From: Planctomycetota bacterium
GTDB lineage: Bacteria > Planctomycetota > Brocadiia > CAIUPP01
Direction of reading: 5' to 3'
Assembly: GCA_022705425.1 (NCBI GenBank)
Contig: JAKJEM010000001.1
Coordinates: 1-33,969, forward strand
Length of the DNA stretch: 33,969 nucleotides
In this document: positions 17,018-24,904 of the stretch, piece by piece
How the letters are laid out: every line of letters begins with the position of its first letter
Position numbering within the stretch: position 1 is the first letter of the stretch
The notes under the pieces: generated by a model
What the model was told of the DNA's origin: nothing
Database searches by the model: none
Seen by the model: the letters and a program-made list of their open reading frames with translations, nothing else
Program-made: the position numbers and the translations under genes

Positions 17018-17395
17018 CTATGGCATGTTTCGGGCCAGGGGGAGAATGCGCACCCGCGCTCGGTCTTCATCCAACGAGATGAGCGCGCCCTCCAGCAATG
17101 CGGCGGCGTGGCGCGCCAAGGAGTTCAAGACGATCTCACCGCAATGCCCCGGAGTCGGATTCTGTGTTCGAACTTGGATGACACTGGGCCCGCGGGCCTC
17201 GGTGGCCGCCAGTATGGAGCCGAAATCGAGATCGTGCGTGAAGACGACATGCTCTTGCTGTCGCGCCCAAGCCAGGACATCGCGGTCCCTGGCGCGCGGC
17301 GAGCCGACGGAAGACCAGTGTACGGCTGTGTGGCCGGACTGTGTCAAGAATGGAACCCAGTCGGGGGACAGGTTCATGTCAATAACGATCTTCAT
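17018..17395 (-). CDS. DUF5615 PIN-like toxin of a toxin-antitoxin pair
   Basis: This 125-residue PIN-like protein of the DUF5615 family is the predicted toxin of a two-gene module. The acidic residues expected for a metal-dependent ribonuclease fold are present: Asp6 in VIDMNLSPDW, Asp37 and Asp39 in RARDRDVLAWA, and Asp55 and Asp57 in VVFTHDLDFGSIL. SGHTAVHWSSVG is also characteristic. Nuclease activity is inferred from the fold. The start codon overlaps the stop of the DUF433 gene (ATGA at 17392-17395), the usual antitoxin-first order. The pair lies beside a restriction-modification locus that has a near-identical promoter. Confidence 0.88.
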   Translation of the reverse strand: MKIVIDMNLSPDWVPFLTQSGHTAVHWSSVGSPRARDRDVLAWARQQEHVVFTHDLDFGSILAATEARGPSVIQVRTQNPTPGHCGEIVLNSLARHAAALLEGALISLDEDRARVRILPLARNMP

Positions 17396-17622
17396 GCAGG
17401 AACCATGGGCAGCTCGACTTCCTCCGTTCGCCATGCCGCATAGGTGAGGGCCTGGGTGATGTCCTCTTCTTCCAGACAGGGATAGAGCTTGAGGATGGCC
17501 GTCCGGGAGTGTCCGGCGGCCACAAGCCCGACAATCGTTCCCGCCGAAACCCGCATTCCGCGAATGCACGGCTTTCCCCCCATCACCTCCGGATCGAAAG
17601 TGATCCTATCGAGCGTCCTCAT
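17392..17622 (-). CDS. DUF433 antitoxin-like protein
   Basis: This 76-residue DUF433 protein is the predicted partner and antitoxin of the DUF5615 gene it overlaps by 4 nt. The family pattern is complete: ITFDPEVMGGKPCIRGMRVSAGTIVGLVAAGHS, then ILKLYPCLEEEDITQALTYAAW. The second half forms a helix-turn-helix-like DNA-binding unit, so it may also repress its own promoter at 17748-17776. AAGGAG lies 6 nt before the ATG at 17622. Confidence 0.9.
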   Translation of the reverse strand: MRTLDRITFDPEVMGGKPCIRGMRVSAGTIVGLVAAGHSRTAILKLYPCLEEEDITQALTYAAWRTEEVELPMVPA

Positions 17623-17747
17623 CCCTTCTCCTTCGATAGCGCCATTCCGCCCAGCACAAAGGCTGCCGCGCCGCCGTTCCGCTCCAGGGCGGAACGTGCA
17701 CTCTCAAATAGGTCTTCGCGCGTGTCAGGCTTCTGTCCTCCAAGTTG

Positions 17748-17776
17748 ATGGTAGCACCGGCCAACAGGGCCGTCAA
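17748..17776 (-). promoter_or_regulatory. promoter of the DUF433-DUF5615 pair, carrying a 19-nt repeated core
   Basis: On the minus strand, TTGACG (17771-17776) and TACCAT (17748-17753) are 17 nt apart. The plus-strand 19-mer TGATGGTAGCACCGGCCAA (17746-17764), covering the -10 and most of the spacer, recurs exactly at 21348-21366 before the restriction-modification genes. The leader to DUF433 is about 120 nt. The gap 17623-17815 contains no other feature I can support. Confidence 0.6.
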
Positions 17777-17815
17777 GGATTTCCCGCAAAGGGCAGCGTC
17801 CGTCGTCGGCGACCG

Positions 17816-18688
17816 TCACCCCCCCGCTCGCGGATGCTCCCGCCGTCCGCGCGGGCGGGGCGCCGCGGGCGGCCTTTGGAGGTGTGCGCCCCACAAGGCG
17901 CCGCGGGCCGGTCGCGTTCGGGGCGTGACGTCCACATAGAGGACGGCCTCCGCATCCACTCCGTAAGGCCCCTGAACGACCTCCTCGCCCTCGGGGCCGA
18001 TGACGAGGGAACACCCGATGCATCGCATCCCCGCCCACGGGCCGGTCGGCATCTCCCCGACGCCGCTCACCCCCGCGATCCAGATGGCGAAGTCCCTGGC
18101 CACGGGCCGGTAGGCCCTTCTCCACGTGTCCCCGTAAGGGGCTTTGGCGTTGTCGTGATCGCGTTCGACGGCCCACGCGCAGGGGGAGAGGATCACATCC
18201 GCCCCCATGTAGCCGAGGGCCCGGCTCAGCACGTGCCCGTGGGCGAATCCGTCGGAGCAGATCATCAGCCCGATGACGCCCAGGTCGGTATGGGCCACGT
18301 TCAGACGGTCGCCCTGGGCGTAATACGGATGGCCGATGCGGAGTTCATTCAGCTTCCGGTGCCGGCACAGCAGTTCGCCGTTCCGCCCGAGAAGCACGGC
18401 GGAGTTGAACACGTTCGCGCCGTCGCGCTCGGTGAGGCCGGCGCAGATGAGGAGGCGGTGCTTCTCGGCGGCCTCGGCCAGCGCGCGGCAGGGCATGCCG
18501 TCCGGCAGCGGCTCAGCCTCCGACCGGCAGGAGTCGTCCGTCCACCCGAGGTCCATCGCCTCGGGCAGCAGGGCCGCATCGGCGCCCTGGCGGCTTGCCT
18601 CGGCAATGAGCGCCCGGGCGCGCGAAAGGTTCTCCTCCTTCCGCCCGCCCGCGACCTTCATCTGAATCAGCGCAAGTTTGAATGGCAT
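17816..18688 (-). CDS. carbon-nitrogen hydrolase (nitrilase superfamily)
   Basis: This 290-residue cytoplasmic hydrolase has the full nitrilase catalytic triad: Glu43 in LLPEAMDLGW, Lys112 in HRKLNELRIG and Cys144 in LMICSDGFAHG. The family cleaves amides or nitriles through a cysteine thioester; the substrate (N-carbamoyl compound, omega-amide or other) is undetermined. The C-terminal 30 residues are Arg/Pro-rich (PPAAPRPRGRREHPRAGG) and unlike the family, so the end may have drifted through a frameshift or be a natural extension. AGGA precedes the ATG at 18688. It follows the methyltransferase gene by 83 nt on the same strand and may be transcribed with it. Confidence 0.88.
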   Translation of the reverse strand: MPFKLALIQMKVAGGRKEENLSRARALIAEASRQGADAALLPEAMDLGWTDDSCRSEAEPLPDGMPCRALAEAAEKHRLLICAGLTERDGANVFNSAVLLGRNGELLCRHRKLNELRIGHPYYAQGDRLNVAHTDLGVIGLMICSDGFAHGHVLSRALGYMGADVILSPCAWAVERDHDNAKAPYGDTWRRAYRPVARDFAIWIAGVSGVGEMPTGPWAGMRCIGCSLVIGPEGEEVVQGPYGVDAEAVLYVDVTPRTRPARGALWGAHLQRPPAAPRPRGRREHPRAGG

Positions 18689-18771
18689 GGGGGGTCCTGG
18701 CGGCGAAGGATCGGCGCTCTCTCAACTCGCCTTCCCGCGAGCAGGTTGCCGATGAGTCGCGCGTTGCGGGC

Positions 18772-20310
18772 TCATTCCTCTCGGAAGTTCAGCAATCCCT
18801 GTCTCGGGTCGAGGTCTTTGTCCAACTTCTCGGAACGTACCAGGGCATCGGGCAACGGCAAGCGCTCCAAGGCGCGGGGCTCAACCTTCACGGCGTCGCC
18901 GCCGTACGATTTTCCGACGCTCCGAAGGTTGCGGATGGTCTGTGGATCCGACAGCACCCGCCAAAGACGTCCAATGAAGGCCGCGTCCTCGCGCTTCGGA
19001 TAAACGCATAGGAGACAGGTCAGAGGAACCACGCCTGCAAGGTTCCTGATGAACCGCGCGTTTCTGCGCCCAAGATAGGCGAACAGGATCGGAGGGCTCT
19101 TTCGAGTCTCCATGCGATACCATGGCTTGCGCGTCCGGATGAGCGTCTTCTTGTCCAAGCCGTTTCTTTCGCCGGCCTTCAAGTATGCCTGAACGGAGGC
19201 GGGGAGCTGATCGAAGGATAGGCCGTTGACGTTGAGTAGCCGGGTCGGCCTGCCACGGGCTTCGAGCCGCTCCACGTCTTCGGGAGCGAAGCGTTCGCCC
19301 TCGATGTCTCGCATCCGTCCCACGGCTTTGACCAGCAGAGATTCCGGTATGCCAAGGGCTCTTGCGCGCGTGAGAGTCATGAAGAAGAAGTCATTGTCCC
19401 CCGTCACGATGCCGCGCATGATCGAGGCAAAATCCCCGAGAGTGTGGCGGCCCGTTGCCGCCTGTGACGGCGGGCGCGATAGCCCGGTCGAAAGCGCTTC
19501 GGCAAGGCTTCTCCGGTGGACATCTATCGTCTCATTCTCCTTCCGTCCGTCTCCGGACAGGAGGGACGCTAATTCCGCAGAACACCGTTGCCGGCAGTTC
19601 ACCCAGTCAAAGTGCTTCTCCGGCCGTTCGTTCTGAAGGCAGAACACGAGCGCGTTCGTGTCCACATCCGGGAAGGGCGTAGCGCCGGCGGCGAATGTCA
19701 CGACGGCATCCAGTTTGTACCGCGAGGTAATCCACTGCCACAGCGCTTGAGCGAAGACGCCTTCACAGATGTCGGCAGACACAATGTAACAGAGTCGCCC
19801 GCCCGGCGACAGGGTTTGGAGTGCCCGGATGAGGAAATAGACATGGAGCCCCGCGCGTCCGTCAATGTGTCTGCCGGTAGCCGTTCGGGCAAAATCGCGC
19901 AGGGCGGCCTTCTGTGACGGTGGAAGGCGGTGGTGGCGTATGTAGGGCGGATTGGCCACGATCGCCGGAAACCGCTCGGATGGCGGGTCCAGAACGAAGT
20001 CGCGGATTTCGAGGTGTCGCAGATCGGCGGCGCTTAGTCCTGACTGGCGTGCCTGAACAACGATGTCCGGGTCAACGTCTCGCCCGAATAGGGCCAGATC
20101 AAAGTGATGGGCTTCCGCATGGCGTTTCGCTGCACGGAAGAAGACGCCTTCACCCAACGCAGGGTCAAGGAGCCGCGTCGGTCGGTCGCGCAATGCATAG
20201 GCCACCATGAACTCCGCAACCCAGTCGGGTGTCCAGAACTGTCCCTTGGTGCGGAGGGTTTCTCGCGCGCTGCCGGACCTCGGAAGTACCTGGCGGCTGT
20301 TCCGCTTCAT
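18772..20310 (-). CDS. N6-adenine DNA methyltransferase (type II, AccI-like system)
   Basis: This 512-residue DNA methyltransferase is the protecting half of a restriction-modification pair. Motif X is KGQFWTPDWVAEFM (22-35), the SAM-binding motif I is LLDPALGEGVFF (47-58) and the catalytic motif IV is Asn120-Pro-Pro-Tyr123 in IVANPPYIRHH. The order X-I-IV marks a gamma-class N6-adenine enzyme, with a C-terminal target-recognition region (about 300-512, GIVTGDNDFFF, TRKPWYRME). Its ATG overlaps the stop of the endonuclease gene (ATGA at 20307-20310), so the nuclease gene comes first. If the nuclease is truly AccI-like, the expected target is GTMKAC, but target specificity is inferred only. 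Confidence 0.9.
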   Translation of the reverse strand: MKRNSRQVLPRSGSARETLRTKGQFWTPDWVAEFMVAYALRDRPTRLLDPALGEGVFFRAAKRHAEAHHFDLALFGRDVDPDIVVQARQSGLSAADLRHLEIRDFVLDPPSERFPAIVANPPYIRHHRLPPSQKAALRDFARTATGRHIDGRAGLHVYFLIRALQTLSPGGRLCYIVSADICEGVFAQALWQWITSRYKLDAVVTFAAGATPFPDVDTNALVFCLQNERPEKHFDWVNCRQRCSAELASLLSGDGRKENETIDVHRRSLAEALSTGLSRPPSQAATGRHTLGDFASIMRGIVTGDNDFFFMTLTRARALGIPESLLVKAVGRMRDIEGERFAPEDVERLEARGRPTRLLNVNGLSFDQLPASVQAYLKAGERNGLDKKTLIRTRKPWYRMETRKSPPILFAYLGRRNARFIRNLAGVVPLTCLLCVYPKREDAAFIGRLWRVLSDPQTIRNLRSVGKSYGGDAVKVEPRALERLPLPDALVRSEKLDKDLDPRQGLLNFREE

Positions 20311-21275
20311 GGTTCCTCTTGGACCGAATCGAGTACCGTCAGAGCCTGCTCGCTCAGCCGGGCCTTCCCACCCACGAATCGCACATAGGGAAGGATATGC
20401 CCGTTCTTGTCTGTGATCGAGTCGGCGATCAGTTTCGGTTCTTCGATCGTTGCCGCCAATGGATAGGCGTGCCGGTAATAGATCTTGTAGATCACCTTCC
20501 GTGTTGTCGCGCCGCCAGGCGCTTGAAATACTTGCTCCGTCGCTTCAATGTCGCCGCGTGCGAACAGCCGCTCGGCGTCCGCGAGCGATATGCCATACGC
20601 CTCGTCAAAGAAGGCGTGCCACACATGGATCGGGATCTTTCGCGTCTTCTGCCAGCTCTTCAGCGGTTGCCGGTCCTCCTCCTTGATGATGATCGTCGGA
20701 ACCACGGCGGTCTTCTTGAGACCGTCCCGGCCGCCCAGCCGCTTCTGCGGCGTGAGCGGCGATGCATAGTCCGGCATCTGCCTGGCGCGCCAAAGGCTGT
20801 TCTCGCACTCCACGGCAATGACGGCGTGTGCCAGCAAGTCCTGCATCCTGGGATCGTCTTCGGGGGTGAACGGCAACTCAGGGATTCCGCCCAGCGCCTG
20901 GACCACTGAATCTACCCTGCCCTTGTCTTTTGCCCGGCAGATCAACAAATCTGGGCGTTTGAGATGGCCGAGGCCGGCTTTCTCAAGGCGCTCGAAGTAG
21001 AGCTCAAACGCGCGGACATCGTTATCCGGCGCGGTTCCGCTCGGCCCGTACGGCAGTGCGACATATCTCCTTGTTGCGTTCACGGCCTGGGTGAGGCGCT
21101 CCTCGCTCCACACGCCCTGAGACCAGCGCATGAGGAAATCGCTTCCACGGAGACGGCGGGGATTGAGCAGGAAGTCCGTCCAGGGGGCGTTGTCCATCGC
21201 CCGGAAGGTCATACGCAGGTCTTCCATCGAGACGGACAGGACTTCCTCGAACGGGTGCTGTTGATGTCGGCTCAC
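20307..21275 (-). CDS. AccI-family type II restriction endonuclease
   Basis: This 322-residue protein resembles the AccI family of restriction enzymes, which cut at GT/MKAC. Recognisable blocks are AHAVIAVECENSLWRARQMP, KTAVVPTIIIKEEDRQPLKS, IPIHVWHAFFDEAYGISL, FQAPGGATTRKVIYKIYYR and DKNGHILPYVRFVGG. A PD-(D/E)xK-like core may be formed by RPDLLI (about 107-112) and the ECE strand. The start is a GTG at 21275 with GAAGGG about 7 nt upstream; the ATG two bases earlier is out of frame and stops at once. Transcription is from the promoter at 21350-21378. Having the nuclease before the methylase in an overlapping operon is notable because methylation normally has to precede cutting. Confidence 0.78.
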   Translation of the reverse strand: MSRHQQHPFEEVLSVSMEDLRMTFRAMDNAPWTDFLLNPRRLRGSDFLMRWSQGVWSEERLTQAVNATRRYVALPYGPSGTAPDNDVRAFELYFERLEKAGLGHLKRPDLLICRAKDKGRVDSVVQALGGIPELPFTPEDDPRMQDLLAHAVIAVECENSLWRARQMPDYASPLTPQKRLGGRDGLKKTAVVPTIIIKEEDRQPLKSWQKTRKIPIHVWHAFFDEAYGISLADAERLFARGDIEATEQVFQAPGGATTRKVIYKIYYRHAYPLAATIEEPKLIADSITDKNGHILPYVRFVGGKARLSEQALTVLDSVQEEP

Positions 21276-21349
21276 ATCCTTCCCTTCTTAGAGGAGCCCA
21301 TGACTCCACACACGTCTCAAACTCCGGACCACGTCTGTCTTCATGGCTG

Positions 21350-21378
21350 ATGGTAGCACCGGCCAAGGGCACGGTCAA
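21350..21378 (-). promoter_or_regulatory. promoter of the restriction-modification operon, carrying the same 19-nt core
   Basis: On the minus strand, TTGACC (21373-21378) and TACCAT (21350-21355) are 17 nt apart. The sequence 21348-21366 is identical over 19 nt to 17746-17764 before the toxin-antitoxin pair, while the flanks differ. The leader to the GTG start is about 70 nt. Confidence 0.6.
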
Positions 21379-21435
21379 TCCGCCCTTCCGGGGAGGGTCG
21401 CGACGCGGCAGCGGAGGCCGGGCGCGCAGGGGCGG

Positions 21436-23544
21436 CTACCGTTCCTCTTGTTCTCCCCATCGGACGCGTTGCGAGCCGCGTCCGCCGCCGACGATCAGGC
21501 CGTGGGCGGCGGCCCATTCGGCCCCGGCCTCCTGGAGTTGCGCCTGGCCGCAGTTCAGGAAGTCCTCGGCGAGGGTTTTGTCGCCGAAGCGCAGGAGGAG
21601 GTCGCGGAGTTCGGGGATGCGCGTCGTGTCGCCCTGGCGGATGAAGGCGTGGCAGGCGGCGACGACGGCGGCGTTTCCGGGGCGCGAGCTTTCGACCAGC
21701 GCCACGGCGCCCAGGACGGTGCCGAGCCCGCGGCGCGCGAGGTTGTCGGGGGCGAAGACGGTGTCCCAGCTTTCCTGCCCGGCGGCGACGCGCGCGGCGA
21801 GGGCGGCGGCGGGGTCCTGCGCGCGCTGGGCCAGGGCGGCGAGGCGTTCGGCGTCGAGCCGTCCGAAGGCGGCCTTGCGCGTGCCCCAGTCCTTCGCGTC
21901 GGCGGCGACGCTGGCGAGGGCGCTCTGGTCGCTCACGCGCTTGACGGCGTCGAGGCGGACCTCGACATGGCGGCCTTCGCAGGCCACGCGCGCCAGCGCG
22001 GCGGGATCGGCCAAGCGTCCGAGGGCCGCGCGGGCGACCTCGGGCGCGCGGTCCTCGGCGGCGACGCGGACGAGGGTGTCGGAGTCGCTGATGCGGACAA
22101 CGGCCGCGGCCCGGACCTCGGGGGCGGCGTCTTCGCGGGCGACGAGGGCCAGCGCGGCGGGGTCGGCCAGGCGTCCGACGGCGGCGACGCGAACCTCGGG
22201 GGTCTTGTCCTCGCGCGCGGCGCGGGCCAGGGCCTTCTCGTCGGTGAGGGCGTTGACGGCGGCGCTGCGGAGTTCCGCGTCGGGGGCTTCGAGGGCCACG
22301 CGGGCCAGCGGGGGCTGTTCGGTGACGCGTCCGGCCGCGCTTCGGCGGACCTCCGGGGCGGGGTCCTCACAGGCGGCGCGGGCCAGAACGTTCTGATCGG
22401 CCAGGCGTCCGACAGCCTCGGCGCGGACGCGGGGATCGCGGTCCTCGCGCGCCACGCGCGCCAGCGCCTGCGGTTCGGTCAGGGCCGTCGCCGCCGCGCG
22501 GCGGACGCCGGCGTCGGAGTCCTTCTGCGCCACAACGGCAAGAGCGGTCTGGTCGGTCAGGCGGACGACGGCTGCGGCGCGAACGCCGGCCGACGGGTCC
22601 TCGCGCGCGGCGCGCGCCAGTTCGCCCTGGTCGGTCAGGCGCTCGGCCGCCTGACGCCGGAGTTCGGGGTCCTTTCCCTGGCGGGCTACGCGCGCGAGGG
22701 CTTCCGGCTGCGACAGGCGTTCGGCGGCGCGCTTGCGGATGCCGTCGTCGGCGTCCTCGCAGGCGGCGCGCGCCAGGACGTTCTGGTCGGCCACCTTGTT
22801 CACGGCCGCCGCGCGGCCCGCCGCGCAGACGCCTGCCTGGGCCACCTCGGCGAGTGCGGCGGCGTCGGTGAGTTTCTCGACGATGGCGACGACGAGCAGG
22901 GGGTCCCTTTCCCGGCAGGCGGCCGCGCAGAGCGCCTTCGGATCGGTCAGCCGGTCCAGGGCGGCGCGGCGCACATCCGGGTCGGTGTCCTCGCGCGCCG
23001 AACGTTCCAGGACGGATTGATCGGACAGCTTCCGCACGGCGGCGCGCCGGACGCGCTCGTCCCGGTCCTCGCGAGCGGCGCGCGCCAGCGTCTCCGGGTC
23101 GGGTGTCTTTTCGATGGCCGCCGCGCGGACGCGCCAGTCGCGCGCGTCGCGCGCCGTGCGGGCGAGCAGGGTGGGATCGGTCACCCGCCAGAGGGCGTCC
23201 TGGGCGACGCGCCAGTCGGGGGCCTCGCAGGCAGCGCGGGTCAGGGCGTCGGGATCGCTCACACGCGCCAGGGCGGCGCGGGCGACATCGGGGTCGGGGT
23301 CCTCGCGGGCCACGCGCGCCAGGGTGGCCGGGTCGGTCATGGCCGCCACGGCGGCCTTCCGGGCCTGCGCATCGTCGGCGCGTTCGGCTGGACACCCGGA
23401 GGACGACGGCCTGTCGGCCGCGGAAGGTTCCGCGCACCCCGCAAGCACCGCAAGGGCCAGCAAGCCTCCGGCACAACCCAGGCGCCCGGAACGCCGGAGC
23501 GTCCGGTCCTGTCGCGCGCGATCATCGTGTGTATCGCCGGCCAT
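21436..23544 (-). CDS. lipoprotein with nineteen 26-residue HEAT/LRV-like repeats
   Basis: This 702-residue predicted lipoprotein has a basic head, the hydrophobic segment GLLALAVLAGC with lipobox LAGC (lipidated Cys37), and a short linker. Nineteen contiguous 26-residue repeats run from about residue 71 to 564. The unit is roughly DPxxLARxAREDxxPEVRxAAVxRLT, two helices per unit, matching HEAT or leucine-rich-variant alpha-solenoids. The C-terminal 140 residues are non-repeated helices (RIPELRDLLLRFGDKTLAEDFL). A long curved binding surface anchored in the membrane is expected; the partner is unknown. The ATG at 23544 is chosen because it gives a proper lipoprotein signal with AGAGGGGTGG upstream. 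It lies downstream of the Gfo/Idh gene but has its own -10 element. Confidence 0.85.
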   Translation of the reverse strand: MAGDTHDDRARQDRTLRRSGRLGCAGGLLALAVLAGCAEPSAADRPSSSGCPAERADDAQARKAAVAAMTDPATLARVAREDPDPDVARAALARVSDPDALTRAACEAPDWRVAQDALWRVTDPTLLARTARDARDWRVRAAAIEKTPDPETLARAAREDRDERVRRAAVRKLSDQSVLERSAREDTDPDVRRAALDRLTDPKALCAAACRERDPLLVVAIVEKLTDAAALAEVAQAGVCAAGRAAAVNKVADQNVLARAACEDADDGIRKRAAERLSQPEALARVARQGKDPELRRQAAERLTDQGELARAAREDPSAGVRAAAVVRLTDQTALAVVAQKDSDAGVRRAAATALTEPQALARVAREDRDPRVRAEAVGRLADQNVLARAACEDPAPEVRRSAAGRVTEQPPLARVALEAPDAELRSAAVNALTDEKALARAAREDKTPEVRVAAVGRLADPAALALVAREDAAPEVRAAAVVRISDSDTLVRVAAEDRAPEVARAALGRLADPAALARVACEGRHVEVRLDAVKRVSDQSALASVAADAKDWGTRKAAFGRLDAERLAALAQRAQDPAAALAARVAAGQESWDTVFAPDNLARRGLGTVLGAVALVESSRPGNAAVVAACHAFIRQGDTTRIPELRDLLLRFGDKTLAEDFLNCGQAQLQEAGAEWAAAHGLIVGGGRGSQRVRWGEQEER
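21853..23334 (-). repeat. nineteen coding repeats of 78 nt
   Basis: This tandem array encodes the 26-residue helical units of the lipoprotein. Units differ by many substitutions but keep phase with no insertions or deletions. The most similar pairs by eye are units 8 and 13 (both DQNVLARAACED), and several units share LARAARED, which hints at internal duplication. Confidence 0.8.
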
Positions 23545-23663
23545 GGCCCACCCCTCTGGTTGCCGCTTTCTCGAAGGACTCCCGTTGCCCTGACGTCTCG
23601 CGCCGACGCGGTCCGGCCCTTCATTCCGGAGCCCGCCTCGCCTTCCAGAACGCCTCTGAAGGA

Positions 23664-23669
23664 AGTATA
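23664..23669 (-). promoter_or_regulatory. -10 element before the repeat lipoprotein gene
   Basis: TATACT on the minus strand, inside the 192-nt gap between the Gfo/Idh stop and the lipoprotein start, is the same hexamer as in the operon promoter at 13072-13077. A good -35 at proper spacing is not evident. Confidence 0.35.
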
Positions 23670-23728
23670 TCACCTTCCCGGGGGCGAAAACGCGGAATCT
23701 TCGCGTCGTCACTCCACGGCGTCAGCGT

Positions 23729-23749
23729 CCGGCCCCTTACCGGGGTCGG
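23729..23749 (-). terminator. hairpin across the Gfo/Idh stop codon
   Basis: Bases 23729-23736 can pair with 23742-23749 (8 pairs, one G-T) around a 5-nt loop that contains the stop codon. There is no downstream T run on the minus strand, so termination is only possible, not shown. Confidence 0.22.
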
Positions 23750-24894
23750 GCCAGGTACTCCTCGGGACGGATCCTCTGCGGTTTTCCGCCGTTTCGGAGG
23801 CTGAGGGCGGCCTTGAGGACGATGGCCGCGGCGCGCGCGCCGCAGACGGCGTCGCAGGGGTTCGGGCCTTCGCCGCGGCAGGCTTTAACGAAGGCGTCGA
23901 GGAAGCGGAAGTGGCCCTTGTCGGGCCAGGGGCTGGCGAGGGGTTTGGTCTTGTCCGTATGCCGGCCGGCGGCTTCGAGGGTGCGGTCATACCAGGCTTC
24001 GATGCCTGCGGCCTGGGCGTCGCCGGGGCTGGGATAGAGGCGGCGGAAGGGCTGTCCAGGAATGCCCGCCGTCCGCACTTCCATGCAATGGTCCACGATG
24101 ATCGCCGCGCCCTGGTGGTAGATTTCGTAGAGCTCCTTGGGATAGCCGAAGGTGCCGACGCAGGCGTCCACGATGGCGCAGAGGGAGCCGTCCTCGAAGG
24201 TGATGTTGATGAGGACGTTCATCATGGGGCTGCCGGCGGCGCTGACGAGGACGGGCTCACGCTCGAGGAAGAAGTACGCGAGGTCGGTGAAGTGGTTGAG
24301 TTCGAGGAGAAGGATGCCGGCGTTCTCCTCGAAGGCCCAGGCCTTCCAGGAGAAGTAGTCGTCGTTGATGCGCTGGAGCATGACGGTCTGCCGCTCCTCG
24401 GGACGAGGGGGCCGGCGGCGGCCCTCGCGGTCCCAGCGCCAGGGTTCGGAGCGCGGGGCGGCGCGGTGCGCGTGGAAGAGGTCGCGCGCGTCGCGCAGGG
24501 CGGGGGCCATGCGGCGGTTGTGGCCGACGCTCAGGACGATGCCGGTCTCGTCCGCGATGCGCTGGATGCGGAGAATGTCGGGCAGGTTGTCGGCGAGGGG
24601 TTTCTCGACGTACAGGTGCTTTCCGGCGGCGGCCAGGGTTCGCACAAGGTCCCGTCGGCCTTCGGGGTGGGTGGCGATGAGGACGGCATCGCATTCGGGG
24701 TCGGCGGCGACGTCCTCGATGCGGGTGGTCGTGCGGTCGGGCTTCCACCGCGCCGCGACGGTCTTGAGCGTCCTGGGGTTGATGTCGCAGCACCAGCGCA
24801 GCCGGATGCCGGCATGGGCGGCGATGTTGGGCAGGTGCATACCCTGGGCGATGGCGCCGCAGCCGACGACGGCCATATTGAAGACACGCGACAT
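23737..24894 (-). CDS. Gfo/Idh/MocA-family oxidoreductase
   Basis: This is a 385-residue NAD(P)-dependent dehydrogenase of the glucose-fructose oxidoreductase / inositol dehydrogenase type. The Rossmann glycine motif is VVGCGAIAQGMHLPN (9-23). The family lysine is in YVEKPLADN (about 94-102), and VGHNRRMAPALRDARDL follows. The C-terminal alpha/beta domain supplies the sugar pocket (ELNHFTDLAYFF with the conserved His). There is no signal peptide, so it is cytoplasmic. Known members oxidise or epimerise sugars and inositols; the substrate here is unknown. AGGAG lies 7 nt before the ATG at 24894, and the toroid gene ends only 10 nt upstream, making this the third gene of the glycyl-radical operon. 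Confidence 0.88.
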   Translation of the reverse strand: MSRVFNMAVVGCGAIAQGMHLPNIAAHAGIRLRWCCDINPRTLKTVAARWKPDRTTTRIEDVAADPECDAVLIATHPEGRRDLVRTLAAAGKHLYVEKPLADNLPDILRIQRIADETGIVLSVGHNRRMAPALRDARDLFHAHRAAPRSEPWRWDREGRRRPPRPEERQTVMLQRINDDYFSWKAWAFEENAGILLLELNHFTDLAYFFLEREPVLVSAAGSPMMNVLINITFEDGSLCAIVDACVGTFGYPKELYEIYHQGAAIIVDHCMEVRTAGIPGQPFRRLYPSPGDAQAAGIEAWYDRTLEAAGRHTDKTKPLASPWPDKGHFRFLDAFVKACRGEGPNPCDAVCGARAAAIVLKAALSLRNGGKPQRIRPEEYLARPR

Positions 24895-24904
24895 GGGGGG
24901 ACTC

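Noticed and set aside
17746..21366. Two 19-nt copies as attachment sites or target-site duplications of a mobile element
   Set aside because: Both copies fall exactly on promoter cores in the same orientation and no integrase or transposase lies between them; a shared promoter is the simpler reading, though excision scars cannot be fully excluded.
21853..23334. CRISPR array or DNA satellite
   Set aside because: The periodicity is coding (26 codons), units diverge by substitution, and there are no constant repeats with unique spacers.
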